DNA from: Desulfosarcina ovata subsp. ovata
Lineage (GTDB): Bacteria; Desulfobacterota; Desulfobacteria; Desulfobacterales; Desulfosarcinaceae
DNA length: 64,000 bases
Direction of reading: 5' to 3'
NCBI RefSeq assembly: GCF_009689005.1
Contig: NZ_AP021879.1
Span: forward strand, 6,883,501-6,947,500
The first letter of the stretch is position 1, and the number at the start of each line of letters is the position of its first letter. The position numbers were made by a program, and so were the translations under genes. This document shows positions 24,592 to 34,199 of the stretch, one piece after another. The notes beneath the pieces were generated by a model, which saw only the letters and a list, made by a program, of their open reading frames with translations, searched no databases and was not told the DNA's origin.

Positions 24592-25689
24592 CTACTTTGA
24601 AGCTGCCATGGCCAGATATAGCTGATGATATTGCGCTGCAATTTTTGCCCAGTCATGGTTTTGCCGGATCTCCGATCGGGCCTTTTGCCCCAGAGCAACG
24701 GCATCGTTATATTGCCCCAGGACGATACCCAGTTGGCTCGCCAGGGAATTGGCATCAGACATTTTAAAGGGATAGGCAAGACCGTCCGCCACCGCAATGT
24801 TTTCCGGGATATCGCTGTAAACCGTTGGTGTTCCAAAGGAGAGTCCCTCAAGGAGAGCCATAGACATTGCTTCATACTCGGAAGGGAATACGAAAACCCG
24901 GGCATGGGCATACAGGGCATAGAATTCATCCCCGGTGAGAAATCCCGTGAACAGCACCCTATCTGGCTTGTTTCGGGTCAGCTGATCGAGGTATTCCGGA
25001 TCACTGCCGCTTCCCCCGCCGGCGATTACCAGGGGCAGGTCCGTATCAAGGGCTGCATACGCCTGGAACAGAGTGTGCAAACCCTTTGTCCGTTCGACAC
25101 GACCTGCCGAGCAGAACAGAAAACCCTGCGGTTTCAGGTCCCACTTTTTAAGGAAGGCTTCTGGGGGCTTCTTCATGAAGAGGATGCCGTTCGGAATATA
25201 GTGAACGTCCTGTTTGTATTTTTTCTGGTAATAGTCCGCCAGTGGCTTCGATACGGAAGTGATCTTATGTGGTACATGGATAAAAAAACGTTCGGCAATT
25301 TTGGACATGGTGCGAGGGATCAGGCCCCATTTCTTCCTCAGATAGGCTTGACCATGAGAGGTAGCGATGGTGCCGAATCGGGCCTTTGGTTTCCAGGCCA
25401 GCAAACAGGGGTCGGTGCTGTGAATATGGACGATGTCAAATGCCTCTTTGTTCGTGGCAGCTGAAGCGTTCCACATGTGGCTGATCATCTCCAGGCTGCC
25501 CGACGAAGAACCGGGAACGACCTTGACCTGTGCTCCGGCGTAATCGGACATCTCTTCGGTGTAGGTGTCGTATCCGTATACCGTGATCTCGTACCCAAGA
25601 TTGGACAAATGCGGCAGGAGTGAATCAACGACCACCTCCACACCATGGTGACCGGGTACGCCTTTTGTCCCCAGAATCGCAATCTTCAT
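24592..25689 (-). CDS. glycosyltransferase family 4
   Basis: The 365-residue protein is a GT-B fold enzyme: N-terminal GTKGVPGHHGVEVVVDSLL, the acceptor-side domain to about 170, then the nucleotide-sugar domain with GRVERTKGLHTLFQAY and the E-x7-E signature in PSEYEAMSMALLEGLSFGTP. It is cytoplasmic and should add one sugar to the lipid-linked repeat unit. The nearest characterised relatives by pattern are rhamnosyl/galactosyl-type transferases, but the donor cannot be read from the sequence. Confidence 0.85.
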   Translation of the reverse strand: MKIAILGTKGVPGHHGVEVVVDSLLPHLSNLGYEITVYGYDTYTEEMSDYAGAQVKVVPGSSSGSLEMISHMWNASAATNKEAFDIVHIHSTDPCLLAWKPKARFGTIATSHGQAYLRKKWGLIPRTMSKIAERFFIHVPHKITSVSKPLADYYQKKYKQDVHYIPNGILFMKKPPEAFLKKWDLKPQGFLFCSAGRVERTKGLHTLFQAYAALDTDLPLVIAGGGSGSDPEYLDQLTRNKPDRVLFTGFLTGDEFYALYAHARVFVFPSEYEAMSMALLEGLSFGTPTVYSDIPENIAVADGLAYPFKMSDANSLASQLGIVLGQYNDAVALGQKARSEIRQNHDWAKIAAQYHQLYLAMAASK

Positions 25690-25779
25690 CTTCTCAATGC
25701 CCGCTTATTGGAAAAAAGTTCTATATCCTCCACGCTCTGCCCTTCGCCCTCTGCGCCATGCTCTCCGCCCTATGCCCTT

Positions 25780-26772
25780 TCAAAGACATATCTCTTGCCC
25801 TCGATACAACCTCAATTTGTTTTCCAGCACCCATTTTATGGGCCGCCACGGTTTTTTCCGCATCGCAGGAACGGCCGTGCCGGTCATCCAGCAGTTTTGT
25901 TTGCAGTCGCTCACCTGCCTGCGGATTTTTTCTGCCTGTTCGCTGTTCCAGATTTCTTCAAAGGATTGATCCACCAGATTTCCCATGATCATGGGCTCCG
26001 ATGATCCATTGCAGGCAAGCACCTGGCCCCACGGATCCAGGAAAAAGGTATCCGTTGCTGCGCCGCAGGCGATGGGCCGCTCTTCACCCTTCAGATGCAT
26101 CAGGAGCCCCAGGTTGATGTAGGCCCTGAACCAGTCCTTCAACCGCCGCTTGATATTCCTGCGAGGCGATTGAAGCAGGGCCTCCATGAATCGGATGATG
26201 GCGTCCTGAACCTCATCGGCATTTTCAATTTTGTTGTCGTTTTTATGAAAATAGAACGAATTGTGAATGATCGCGTTGGCGAATTCAACATCCAGTGCGC
26301 TCACCAGCGTATGAAAATCCATCAAATCATGACAATTGTCGCCGGAGATCGTCATGGCAAATCCGATATCCTTTACGCCCATCCTCTTAAGGCGTAGGAC
26401 TGTTCTCAAGGCCCGGTCAAATCCGTTTTTAATCCCGCGAAGCCGGTCATTGAGGGCAGGGAGCCCTTCAACACTGACACGAACCGTAATATCCGGGAAC
26501 TTTCTGGCTACGCTTTCAATACGATCCGTGAAATAGCCGTTAGTGCTGATTTCAAGCCGATCCGACTTTTTGTCCAGGATTCGGACGATGTCTCCGATAT
26601 CCTTTCTCAGCATCGGCTCGCCGCCCGTGATATTCAGCCGGGTCATGCCGGGGGGGATTTTCTCGAGGATCTTCGGATCGAACTCCTCACTGGCCTTGCT
26701 GGGATATTTCCAGGTGTCACACATCCCGCATTTGGCGTTACACCGGTAGGTGGTTATGACTGCACATTCCAT
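25780..26772 (-). CDS. radical SAM/SPASM-domain protein
   Basis: The 330-residue protein carries the radical SAM cluster motif CNAKCGMC near residues 11-18, the GGE motif (LNITGGEPMLR), and a C-terminal Cys-containing region (ACNGSSEP..., SDCKQNC) like a SPASM auxiliary cluster domain. Radical SAM/SPASM proteins modify peptides, sugars or other small molecules. It lies between two glycosyltransferase genes, so a role in sugar or surface-peptide modification is plausible, but the substrate is unknown. It ends 91 bp before the start of the downstream GT gene. Confidence 0.8.
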   Translation of the reverse strand: MECAVITTYRCNAKCGMCDTWKYPSKASEEFDPKILEKIPPGMTRLNITGGEPMLRKDIGDIVRILDKKSDRLEISTNGYFTDRIESVARKFPDITVRVSVEGLPALNDRLRGIKNGFDRALRTVLRLKRMGVKDIGFAMTISGDNCHDLMDFHTLVSALDVEFANAIIHNSFYFHKNDNKIENADEVQDAIIRFMEALLQSPRRNIKRRLKDWFRAYINLGLLMHLKGEERPIACGAATDTFFLDPWGQVLACNGSSEPMIMGNLVDQSFEEIWNSEQAEKIRRQVSDCKQNCWMTGTAVPAMRKKPWRPIKWVLENKLRLYRGQEICL

Positions 26773-26778
26773 GACGTT

Positions 26779-28047
26779 TCACTTTTCAATTTTTTTGTTC
26801 TTTTTGGCTTCAATTAATACTTTGTAAAGATCAAGGGTTGCTTCAATAAACCTTTCCGGATTATTAACCGCCTCTACCTTTTTTCTCGCCCTCCTGCCCA
26901 TGGCTTTGATTGCTGAAAGCGGCATTTTGTCAAATCTGGCGATAGTGCCAGCCAACTCCTCTGGCATGAAAGGTTCAAACAACAAACCTGTGTCGCCGTC
27001 ATCCACAATTTCCGAAATTCCCCCGATTTTTGAGGCAATCACCGGCTTTCCGTATGCCATGGCTTCCAGTGCCGAATAGGGATAATTTTCATACCACTCG
27101 GAGGGGATGACAATTGCCTTCGCATTTTGAATGACCTTTTCAAGTGCATGCCCCTGCAAATACCCAAGGAGTTCGATATTTGGAACACCAGATTTCTCGA
27201 TACGCGCCTGCAGCTCGGATTCTAAGCTGCCAGTCCCGGCAATTTTCAAATGCATGCCGTTCAGGCTGCCTTTCAGCCTGATAAATGCATCGATTAATGT
27301 TCCAACGCCTTTGATATCTTCTAAACGTCCTAAGTAAAGCAGATAGCTTTCAAACTCGTAGTGGGGTGTGAAATTTTCAACATCCAAAAAATTGGGCAAG
27401 TGAAGAAACTTTTTAGGATCGTACCCCGCATCGACAAACTTGTTTCTTAAAAACTGGCTGGGGGAGATGTATTTATCGATGCAGCTTTCATAGATGGGGC
27501 GAGAGTTGAACACTGTCTCAAGATAAGTGACAATCGAGGCGCCCATAGATCCTTTTTTACACCTATTCCGAACCACGTTGAAAAAATGCCTGCCCGTACA
27601 CTTTTCACAAATCTGCTTCCCGTCGTGGAAATTCGTATTGGGGCATAATTCCTTATAGTCATGCAGCGTCCATACTACAGGGATAGCTTGTTTAGATATT
27701 TCCGGCAGAAAGGATTTGGTCAGGTGATGACGAACAGAGTGGAGGTGCGCAATGTCAGGCCGAATATCATCTATTAGTTTAGCAATATTGCGTTTGGCCT
27801 CTTTTGAAAAAATGGAGCGCGAAACCACCTTAACAGTGTTGATAACACTCTTATTTCTAAGAGACTCTCTATAGTCGATATGGCTTATGAAATACTGTTC
27901 ATCAAGGCAGGGAATGTTCTTTTCTCCTTGCATTGCGAAAAAATGGATTTCATGCCCTCTATTCTTTAACAATTCCGCCATATCGAAAGCTAATCGGCAG
28001 TCACCGCCTCTTAAGTGATGGTAGGAGTTAATAATTACAATTTTCAT
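26779..28047 (-). CDS. glycosyltransferase family 4
   Basis: The 422-residue GT-B enzyme begins MKIVIINSYHHLRGGDCRLA. Its second domain shows YLGRLEDIKGVGTLIDAF and the E-x7-E motif in PSEWYENYPYSALEAMAYGKPVIASK. The central Cys-rich insertion (LCPNTNFHDGKQICEKCTGR) is typical of a subgroup of EPS glycosyltransferases. It ends 7 bp before the radical SAM gene start. From here toward 39 kb the DNA becomes clearly A+T-richer. Confidence 0.85.
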   Translation of the reverse strand: MKIVIINSYHHLRGGDCRLAFDMAELLKNRGHEIHFFAMQGEKNIPCLDEQYFISHIDYRESLRNKSVINTVKVVSRSIFSKEAKRNIAKLIDDIRPDIAHLHSVRHHLTKSFLPEISKQAIPVVWTLHDYKELCPNTNFHDGKQICEKCTGRHFFNVVRNRCKKGSMGASIVTYLETVFNSRPIYESCIDKYISPSQFLRNKFVDAGYDPKKFLHLPNFLDVENFTPHYEFESYLLYLGRLEDIKGVGTLIDAFIRLKGSLNGMHLKIAGTGSLESELQARIEKSGVPNIELLGYLQGHALEKVIQNAKAIVIPSEWYENYPYSALEAMAYGKPVIASKIGGISEIVDDGDTGLLFEPFMPEELAGTIARFDKMPLSAIKAMGRRARKKVEAVNNPERFIEATLDLYKVLIEAKKNKKIEK

Positions 28048-28105
28048 AGCGCAAATATTGAGGCCGGTTTAAGAAACAGGCTAACCAGGACGGAAATTTT
28101 AGACA

Positions 28106-30196
28106 CTAAATTAAGGCTTGGGGCTTTTCTCGATAACCCATTCGGTATGTTCCATATGAAGTGCCAATGTATACAAAGCTCGCAAATGGATCGAATTTTA
28201 TCGAAAACACCGTCATGCCGGGCGACAGATTAAAATTTGCCTCCCGCCAAATTTTACCATTGTCTATGGACATGAATACCCCATTCCCGTTTCCATAACC
28301 CAAGGCGCGGCGACCGGCAAAAACCAGATCGGGGTTGTCAGGTGCATAATTGATGCATTGCGTGTACATGGTTCCGAAAAAATCCCGTCGCAAACCATGG
28401 CGATAATCACGATGTGCAGCTGACTGCTCTTCAATTCGATATACGCCCCTTGTTGTCGCAAGCAATACGACGCCTCGGGGCGTTATTTTTATATCCAAAA
28501 TGGCTCTCTCGGGGATATCAAGTTTAACCCTTGGGCGGTATGATTCACCGTGGTCTATGGAAGATAAAATTTCGCATTGTTTGCCAGTGGCTTCCCATAT
28601 CGCATACAATGTTTTTCCGTCAGTAGATAAAGCTCGCGCGGTTTGGGACATGCGCCGCCAGGTGCTCCCTCCATTTACACTTAAAAAGGGGCCGGCATAG
28701 ACCAGTTCTGAAATAGTGGGGTGAAAGCAGACAAAATAGAACCGATCTCTTAATTGGGAAGTTTCCGAGAAAGACTTTCCGTAATTATGACTTACCAAAA
28801 GCCCTTTTTTACCCCACTGACCAAAGCCCATAACTATATGCTTCCCCCTTGCGCTGGCCGACGAGACACTCTTTGCACCATCTATCCGAGGGGTTCTCAC
28901 CTCCCTGAAAGTCAGGCAATTGTCACGGGTTTCCCATAAACCATGATCCGTCAGGCAAAAGATCATGCGGCCCGGCGCAAGAAAAATAATATCCACCATC
29001 CGTGCGCCGGTGAAACCTGATCCGGAAAAATGCCAGGATTCACCACCATTTTCTGTCCGAATAATTCGGGCTCGGCCATTGGTAACATGCAGGCAGGTCT
29101 CAGGCTTGGTAGGGTGGGGCGCAAATGGGCTGGAAAAATAAAATCCCGGCTTCCCAAGCACATTTTCTGGATCAATAGAGCCAGGCTTTTTCCATGTATA
29201 CCCACCGTCATCACTTGAGCAGGGCGGTTGTCCGCTTTTGTCGGCCCTGATGTAAATTTTCTTCGCGTTCACCGGGCTGACATAGATATCAGTTATGTCG
29301 GTAGACCATAGATAAGCCGAGGGCAATTTTCTAAAACTCTTTCCATAATCCTCGGAAACCGCAACACCTTTCTTCCCCATAGCAGCATAAACAAATTGAG
29401 GTGCAGCGGGGCTGTTTCCAATTGATCGGGGGGGGGCAGGAAGTCCTGCCCCGATAGGCGTCATCGTATCGTTAAGGTATCTGAAGAGACCCTTCCTGGA
29501 AGCGAGTAAAATTGCCCCCTCTCTATCCATTGACAGCGCCATGTCATGAATTTCGGTATCGTGGCATTGCGTTTGATGCCAGCTTTCACCGCCGTCCCTG
29601 CTCTCCAAAAGGCCTTCACTTGCGGAAGCGCACCATACCCTCAGACAACGGCTTTGCAGGCCTCTTTCATTTGTCGGCGGCTGAAAAAGAATTAAATCTC
29701 CTTTAGATACCTGTTTAAAGAAATCTGTTCTCCTGACCATTTTCCAACTCTCTCCACCATCCGTGGTCAGGATAATTCCCTGATAGCGTTTGGGGTATTT
29801 CATACCCCGTTGGCGGTCATAGCCGAGAAACCCCGCGGCTATTACGGTTTCAGGGTTATACGGGTCAACCGCAATTGATCGGGCACCATAGGCAAAAAAG
29901 CCCCTGAATTTCGGAGCCCAGCTTTTTCCACCATCTGTTGACCTCCAGACACCTGACTGGTCAGTACTGAGATAGGCAATGTTTGGTTTGCTAGGCGCAT
30001 AAGCTAAAGCATGAACATATTGGAAGCCATCACCCCCAGCCATGTTTAGTTCTTTCATCCTGCCTGTGGAGAGGGGAATGCTGGCCCAAAAATTGTCCAC
30101 TGCATTCACTTTGGAATTTGCAGCAAGCAGACGCAACGGAAACATCATGGACAACAGAAAGGAGGTGCCGATTTTTATAAAAACTCGCCTTTTCAT
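28106..30196 (-). CDS. secreted sialidase/BNR-repeat beta-propeller protein
   Basis: The 696-residue product starts with MKRRVFIKIGTSFLLSM, which looks like a twin-arginine-type export signal, followed by a hydrophobic segment to about 25. The remainder has many BNR/Asp-box-like repeats (STDGGKSW, TTDGGESW, SRDGGESW, ENGGESW, SIDHGESY, SIDNGKIW), the blade signature of sialidase-like or VPS10-type propellers. No sialidase catalytic set was identified. In an EPS locus it might bind or trim the polysaccharide. Function is unknown. Confidence 0.75.
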   Translation of the reverse strand: MKRRVFIKIGTSFLLSMMFPLRLLAANSKVNAVDNFWASIPLSTGRMKELNMAGGDGFQYVHALAYAPSKPNIAYLSTDQSGVWRSTDGGKSWAPKFRGFFAYGARSIAVDPYNPETVIAAGFLGYDRQRGMKYPKRYQGIILTTDGGESWKMVRRTDFFKQVSKGDLILFQPPTNERGLQSRCLRVWCASASEGLLESRDGGESWHQTQCHDTEIHDMALSMDREGAILLASRKGLFRYLNDTMTPIGAGLPAPPRSIGNSPAAPQFVYAAMGKKGVAVSEDYGKSFRKLPSAYLWSTDITDIYVSPVNAKKIYIRADKSGQPPCSSDDGGYTWKKPGSIDPENVLGKPGFYFSSPFAPHPTKPETCLHVTNGRARIIRTENGGESWHFSGSGFTGARMVDIIFLAPGRMIFCLTDHGLWETRDNCLTFREVRTPRIDGAKSVSSASARGKHIVMGFGQWGKKGLLVSHNYGKSFSETSQLRDRFYFVCFHPTISELVYAGPFLSVNGGSTWRRMSQTARALSTDGKTLYAIWEATGKQCEILSSIDHGESYRPRVKLDIPERAILDIKITPRGVVLLATTRGVYRIEEQSAAHRDYRHGLRRDFFGTMYTQCINYAPDNPDLVFAGRRALGYGNGNGVFMSIDNGKIWREANFNLSPGMTVFSIKFDPFASFVYIGTSYGTYRMGYREKPQALI

Positions 30197-30256
30197 CGAG
30201 GTAAATAATTTTGTGGGTGATCTATCAATCCCGAAGAGATATAGAATCTACATGCT

Positions 30257-31546
30257 TTATTGATGTTGGGCATAAAGAAACGGCAATTGGCTCATCGAGC
30301 CCTCAAGGTTGTTGCGCCAATAATTGATTTTGTCCTCAAGAATTTTTCTATGGGAAGCCCGATCTTTCCAGCCACGATCAATAATGTCTTTCACATTCTC
30401 AGTGGAGACCATGTCTATATCTACAGTGTAGTCTCCTAGTCCAACAAGCTTCATATATTCCCGAAGCTTAAACTGATAATTAATGGATACTGTAGGGGTA
30501 AATATCCCCGTCGAAAATATACATGCATGCATACGGGTTACAAGGCAAAGTTCAAGAAGCCCCATTATTCCCTTTAACTCTGATGGGGTATACAGCCGTT
30601 CTAAAATAGTGAGGCCCTTCTTATTTCTCATGAGGTCAGCTATTTCCTTTGCGGTCGCCAAGTCATCCTCACGACATCCCTCCGTTAATACGTTGGTGGC
30701 AATGAAAAGAATTTGCACGCCTTTCTCTTCGATGTATTGATCAGCAACTGTGGCGATTGCTTTTTTATAATCATCGTAACCACTTTCCCCTTGGGCCTTG
30801 ATGTAGTCCCATTGCATGACAGACATCCCAAGTAACGGTTGAGCTTCTTTTTTCAAACCGTACTGGTTTAATAGTCGCCATGAATTTTTTTCCGATATGG
30901 CGTCCTGCAGCACTGCCACATCGCAAGTGTCAACTATCACGGGTTTTGTAACACCGAGATCTTCGAGAGTTTCGTTCGACTTTCTGTCTCTTAGATATAT
31001 AACGTCGCATTTATTAAGAACTATTTTGGATAAATAGCGAGTCAGTCTGAAATGGAAGGGCCCTATTGTTTGCGGAAATAGTATCAGAAACTTATTGTAG
31101 CTTTTAACCATCCACAACATGTACAAAGAAAAAAGAATCGCCTTATAAAAGTTATCGTTTATACGCTCTGCACCGACACTGACGATAATGTCTGACTCTT
31201 TCACCTTTTTTATGGCGGTAAGTGTTTTATTGTTAAATGTATAGAGAGTCTCTGGCACATGAATATGGGGCCTCCTTAAGACAACCGCGAGACAATTAAC
31301 CATCATCCAAAAACTCGTTCTTGCAAGCCAAAGCAACTGTCGTAACCGCGTTTGGTTCAGTGGAAGAGAGATAAGTTCATGATAACATGGTAATTTCGTC
31401 AATTTATGGATTGACTCTGGCGTTTGCGCCAAGACTTCAATAGCAACTCCAGGAAAATTTTTCTTAAGAAGTCGAACGCTATTTTCAACAAGTGCGCCAG
31501 AGCCGATATTGGCAGCGGAATAAGCCTCTATAATTAATATTTTCAT
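30257..31546 (-). CDS. polysaccharide pyruvyl transferase family protein
   Basis: The 429-residue protein fits the CsaB/WcaK-type polysaccharide pyruvyl transferase fold: an N-terminal half with NIGSGALVENSV and SVGAERINDN, and a C-terminal half with LGMSVMQWDY, IATNV, and GLLELCLVTRMHACIFS plus the PTVSINYQFKLREYM tail. Family members add ketal-linked pyruvate to sugars, although many act as general GT-B-like transferases. Its start overlaps the stop of the sister gene upstream (ATGA). Confidence 0.8.
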   Translation of the reverse strand: MKILIIEAYSAANIGSGALVENSVRLLKKNFPGVAIEVLAQTPESIHKLTKLPCYHELISLPLNQTRLRQLLWLARTSFWMMVNCLAVVLRRPHIHVPETLYTFNNKTLTAIKKVKESDIIVSVGAERINDNFYKAILFSLYMLWMVKSYNKFLILFPQTIGPFHFRLTRYLSKIVLNKCDVIYLRDRKSNETLEDLGVTKPVIVDTCDVAVLQDAISEKNSWRLLNQYGLKKEAQPLLGMSVMQWDYIKAQGESGYDDYKKAIATVADQYIEEKGVQILFIATNVLTEGCREDDLATAKEIADLMRNKKGLTILERLYTPSELKGIMGLLELCLVTRMHACIFSTGIFTPTVSINYQFKLREYMKLVGLGDYTVDIDMVSTENVKDIIDRGWKDRASHRKILEDKINYWRNNLEGSMSQLPFLYAQHQ

Positions 31547-32868
31547 GATGGAATCCCGCCCTCAATATCGTTTATCAGGCCGATCGCTGTTTTACCATGG
31601 AGATAAGTCTCTTTTTCAATTTTCACAATTCTGCTTTTCAGTTCTTCAGCCACCTGTTCCCTGTTTCGCCAAAGCGAAGAAATTTTATTAATTAAAACAC
31701 CCGTCTCGATGTTATCAATGTTGTAGACATAGTCCTGCATTCCCATCATCTCGCCGATTATCCCGTGACATCGGAAGTCGCCGTCATGAGTTATCAGCAA
31801 TGAGGGGACTGCCGAGCATACTGCGTCAATTGTAAAATGGAGACGGGTGCCGATGGTCATGTCCAGACATGCTGCCATGCCTTTAAGTTCATGGGATGAA
31901 TACTCGTTACTTACAATATGAATCCTTTCGGGACTCAGAGCCTTGTCTTTTATCATTTTTGCGGTAATACGGTCATCCAATACCTCCGTTGGCCCAATGG
32001 AGTGGGGGATGAAGACAACCGTTGCATGAAGCTTGTCCGTTAAAAAGTTTACAGTTTCGACAATTGGCGCCAATGCTTCTTTGCGCCGGTTCATCATTTT
32101 TCTCCCCGGAAATGCGAAGTCGAGTTTTCTCTGACTGACTGCCATCCCAACTAAGGGTCGATTCTCGGGAATTCCTTCCGTTTCCAATAGTGCCCAGGCA
32201 TCTTCTGATGGAATCGGCTTAACAAGAAACGCCAAATCAGGATAAACAGTCACCGGCGTGCCGGAGTTTAAAACGCCAATGTCTGCCAAATAGGTTTTTG
32301 ATTGGCCTTCCCGGAGTGTGATGTACTTTACTCTTTTAAGCGTAAAACAGCTCCAAAAATTCAATATTCTTGCCTTGATATTTTTTCTGTTTCTTACTCC
32401 CGGTTTTATGGTCGCAGCATATATGATCGCCTGCTTTTTTAACGATTCAAACAGCAGCGCCTGGATGCCATGATAAAGCGGCGTATAGAAACTATCATGT
32501 GACATTAATATGATATCGGCCTCAACATACGCCCTCCAGACGGGGCTCCGCATGAACCAAAAGGCCTTGTTCTTTAACAATTTATGCAAAACACCAAACG
32601 CAAAGTGTTTTCCGATGAAATTAATGTAGTTGTATATTTTTTTGAGAGTGCTGCCATATCCGTCCAGAATGTGTTCCGGTACCACCCCTTGGGCATTCAC
32701 TACAACCGCGTCTCCAGCATAATTAGGAGTGTCGATTTCAGGATTCAAGGAGAACAGGCGGACATCGGTATCCGCGTAAGGCCGAAGAGACTCTTTCAAG
32801 CCGTAAAAAAGTGCGGCTTCCCCCTTGTTATGGCTTGGTATGTCTTCTGCAATCAAAACTTTTATCAT
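31543..32868 (-). CDS. polysaccharide pyruvyl transferase family protein
   Basis: The 441-residue protein has the same fold as its neighbour: HNKGEAALFYGL at the N-terminus, YPDLAFLV in the middle, VFIPHSIGP, and the conserved LDMTIGTRLHFTIDAVCSAV segment followed by SLLITHD. It overlaps both adjacent genes by 4 bp, giving a coupled flippase-transferase-transferase unit. The two transferases are diverged from each other and so probably act on different acceptors. Confidence 0.8.
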   Translation of the reverse strand: MIKVLIAEDIPSHNKGEAALFYGLKESLRPYADTDVRLFSLNPEIDTPNYAGDAVVVNAQGVVPEHILDGYGSTLKKIYNYINFIGKHFAFGVLHKLLKNKAFWFMRSPVWRAYVEADIILMSHDSFYTPLYHGIQALLFESLKKQAIIYAATIKPGVRNRKNIKARILNFWSCFTLKRVKYITLREGQSKTYLADIGVLNSGTPVTVYPDLAFLVKPIPSEDAWALLETEGIPENRPLVGMAVSQRKLDFAFPGRKMMNRRKEALAPIVETVNFLTDKLHATVVFIPHSIGPTEVLDDRITAKMIKDKALSPERIHIVSNEYSSHELKGMAACLDMTIGTRLHFTIDAVCSAVPSLLITHDGDFRCHGIIGEMMGMQDYVYNIDNIETGVLINKISSLWRNREQVAEELKSRIVKIEKETYLHGKTAIGLINDIEGGIPS

Positions 32869-34199
32869 GGTTTATTTCCAACCGTATCTGCCGGTACAAA
32901 TTGATGACGACTGTGCAGTTTTCGATTCCGCAATAACAAAATAATAAGAACCCCTGAAAAAAGTGCGTTTGAAGCCATTGCTATGGACATAGAGATCGCC
33001 GTCCCGATCAGGTCCCACAATGGTGTCAGTTGTACCAGCAGGATAACAACTATGCACATCTTCCCTGCTTCAAGAAAAAAACGAATTTGTGGCAAATCAA
33101 TGGTGTAATAAAGAAATGAAAGCGGCAAATAAATCGAACTGAAAATGTACCCAATCAACAAGATTCGCAACGGCAGGATTGCGTTGGTGTATTGAGGGCC
33201 GTAAACTATTTTAACCAAGAGAGGAGCGAAGAATTCGAGAAGCACTATACACACCAGTATAAGACTAACCGGCCGGACTGCATCCTTGATGTAGGAAGCT
33301 AAAGATCCCCGTTCCAAGGAAACCGACATTGCTTTCGGTAAAAACACAGCACTCAGTGATCCGGTAACAACTGTTATTGCCATTGTTAATTGAGACGCGA
33401 CGCTATAATGACCAAGGGCTTCTATGCTCAGGTATCTAGTTAAAACCATCCCATCTATCCGCGGAAAGGCATAAAAAACGATCGCCGTTAAAAAAATCCA
33501 CTTCCCGAATTGAATAATATTTCTGATTATGCCAGGTTCGATTATAGAGAAATTTGGAATTGTCCCAAGTAACATGGCGAGGCTTGCCGCGCCGATCATC
33601 CCTGAAATTGCGGTGTAAAGATATACGACAAAGGCAATATTTCGGATACTTGTGATCCAAAATAAAATGAGCAGGCCGATGCAAACGGTTGCTGTATAAA
33701 GGCCTTGCATCACGGCAAAAAAACCAAATTTTTCACGTACCTGAAAATAGCTCGCCACGCTGTTCATGATCGACAGAAGCGCCCCGCAAACCAGACCATA
33801 ACTTATCAACCATGCGGTCTGGGGCTTCTGGAAGAACACATCTGCAAGCAAATGGCCAGTCGGGTAAGAAATCAAAATAATGGATAGGCAGAAGATCACC
33901 TTGAGTTGCACATTTGCCCGCCAATAATTGGACATCGCCCCCGATGTTGTTTGCCCCTTGGCAAATTTCACAAAAGTTGTATCCAATGATTGCGGAACGA
34001 TCCAGGCAAACAACATGATTACATAAAAAAGGCTGAATTGACCATATTTCTCAGCGCCCAGAAATCGCGCAATAAGCACGTTGTTGAACAATGCTATGAT
34101 CCTGGCAGAACCAATACCTAAAAGGACCGACAGATAATTTTTTACGGATTGACCGGATAATATCCGATTCTTAAATATAGCTGAGCTAAATTTATTCAT
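32865..34199 (-). CDS. Wzx-type polysaccharide flippase
   Basis: With the ATG at 34199 the product has 444 residues and about twelve membrane helices. The opening (SVKNYLSVLLGIGSARIIALFNNVLIARFLGAEKYGQF in outline) is the polysaccharide biosynthesis (Wzx/MOP) signature. It should flip the undecaprenyl-linked repeat unit to the periplasm. The gene overlaps the Fe-S protein gene upstream by 8 bp and the transferase downstream by 4 bp. Confidence 0.9.
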   Translation of the reverse strand: MNKFSSAIFKNRILSGQSVKNYLSVLLGIGSARIIALFNNVLIARFLGAEKYGQFSLFYVIMLFAWIVPQSLDTTFVKFAKGQTTSGAMSNYWRANVQLKVIFCLSIILISYPTGHLLADVFFQKPQTAWLISYGLVCGALLSIMNSVASYFQVREKFGFFAVMQGLYTATVCIGLLILFWITSIRNIAFVVYLYTAISGMIGAASLAMLLGTIPNFSIIEPGIIRNIIQFGKWIFLTAIVFYAFPRIDGMVLTRYLSIEALGHYSVASQLTMAITVVTGSLSAVFLPKAMSVSLERGSLASYIKDAVRPVSLILVCIVLLEFFAPLLVKIVYGPQYTNAILPLRILLIGYIFSSIYLPLSFLYYTIDLPQIRFFLEAGKMCIVVILLVQLTPLWDLIGTAISMSIAMASNALFSGVLIILLLRNRKLHSRHQFVPADTVGNKP

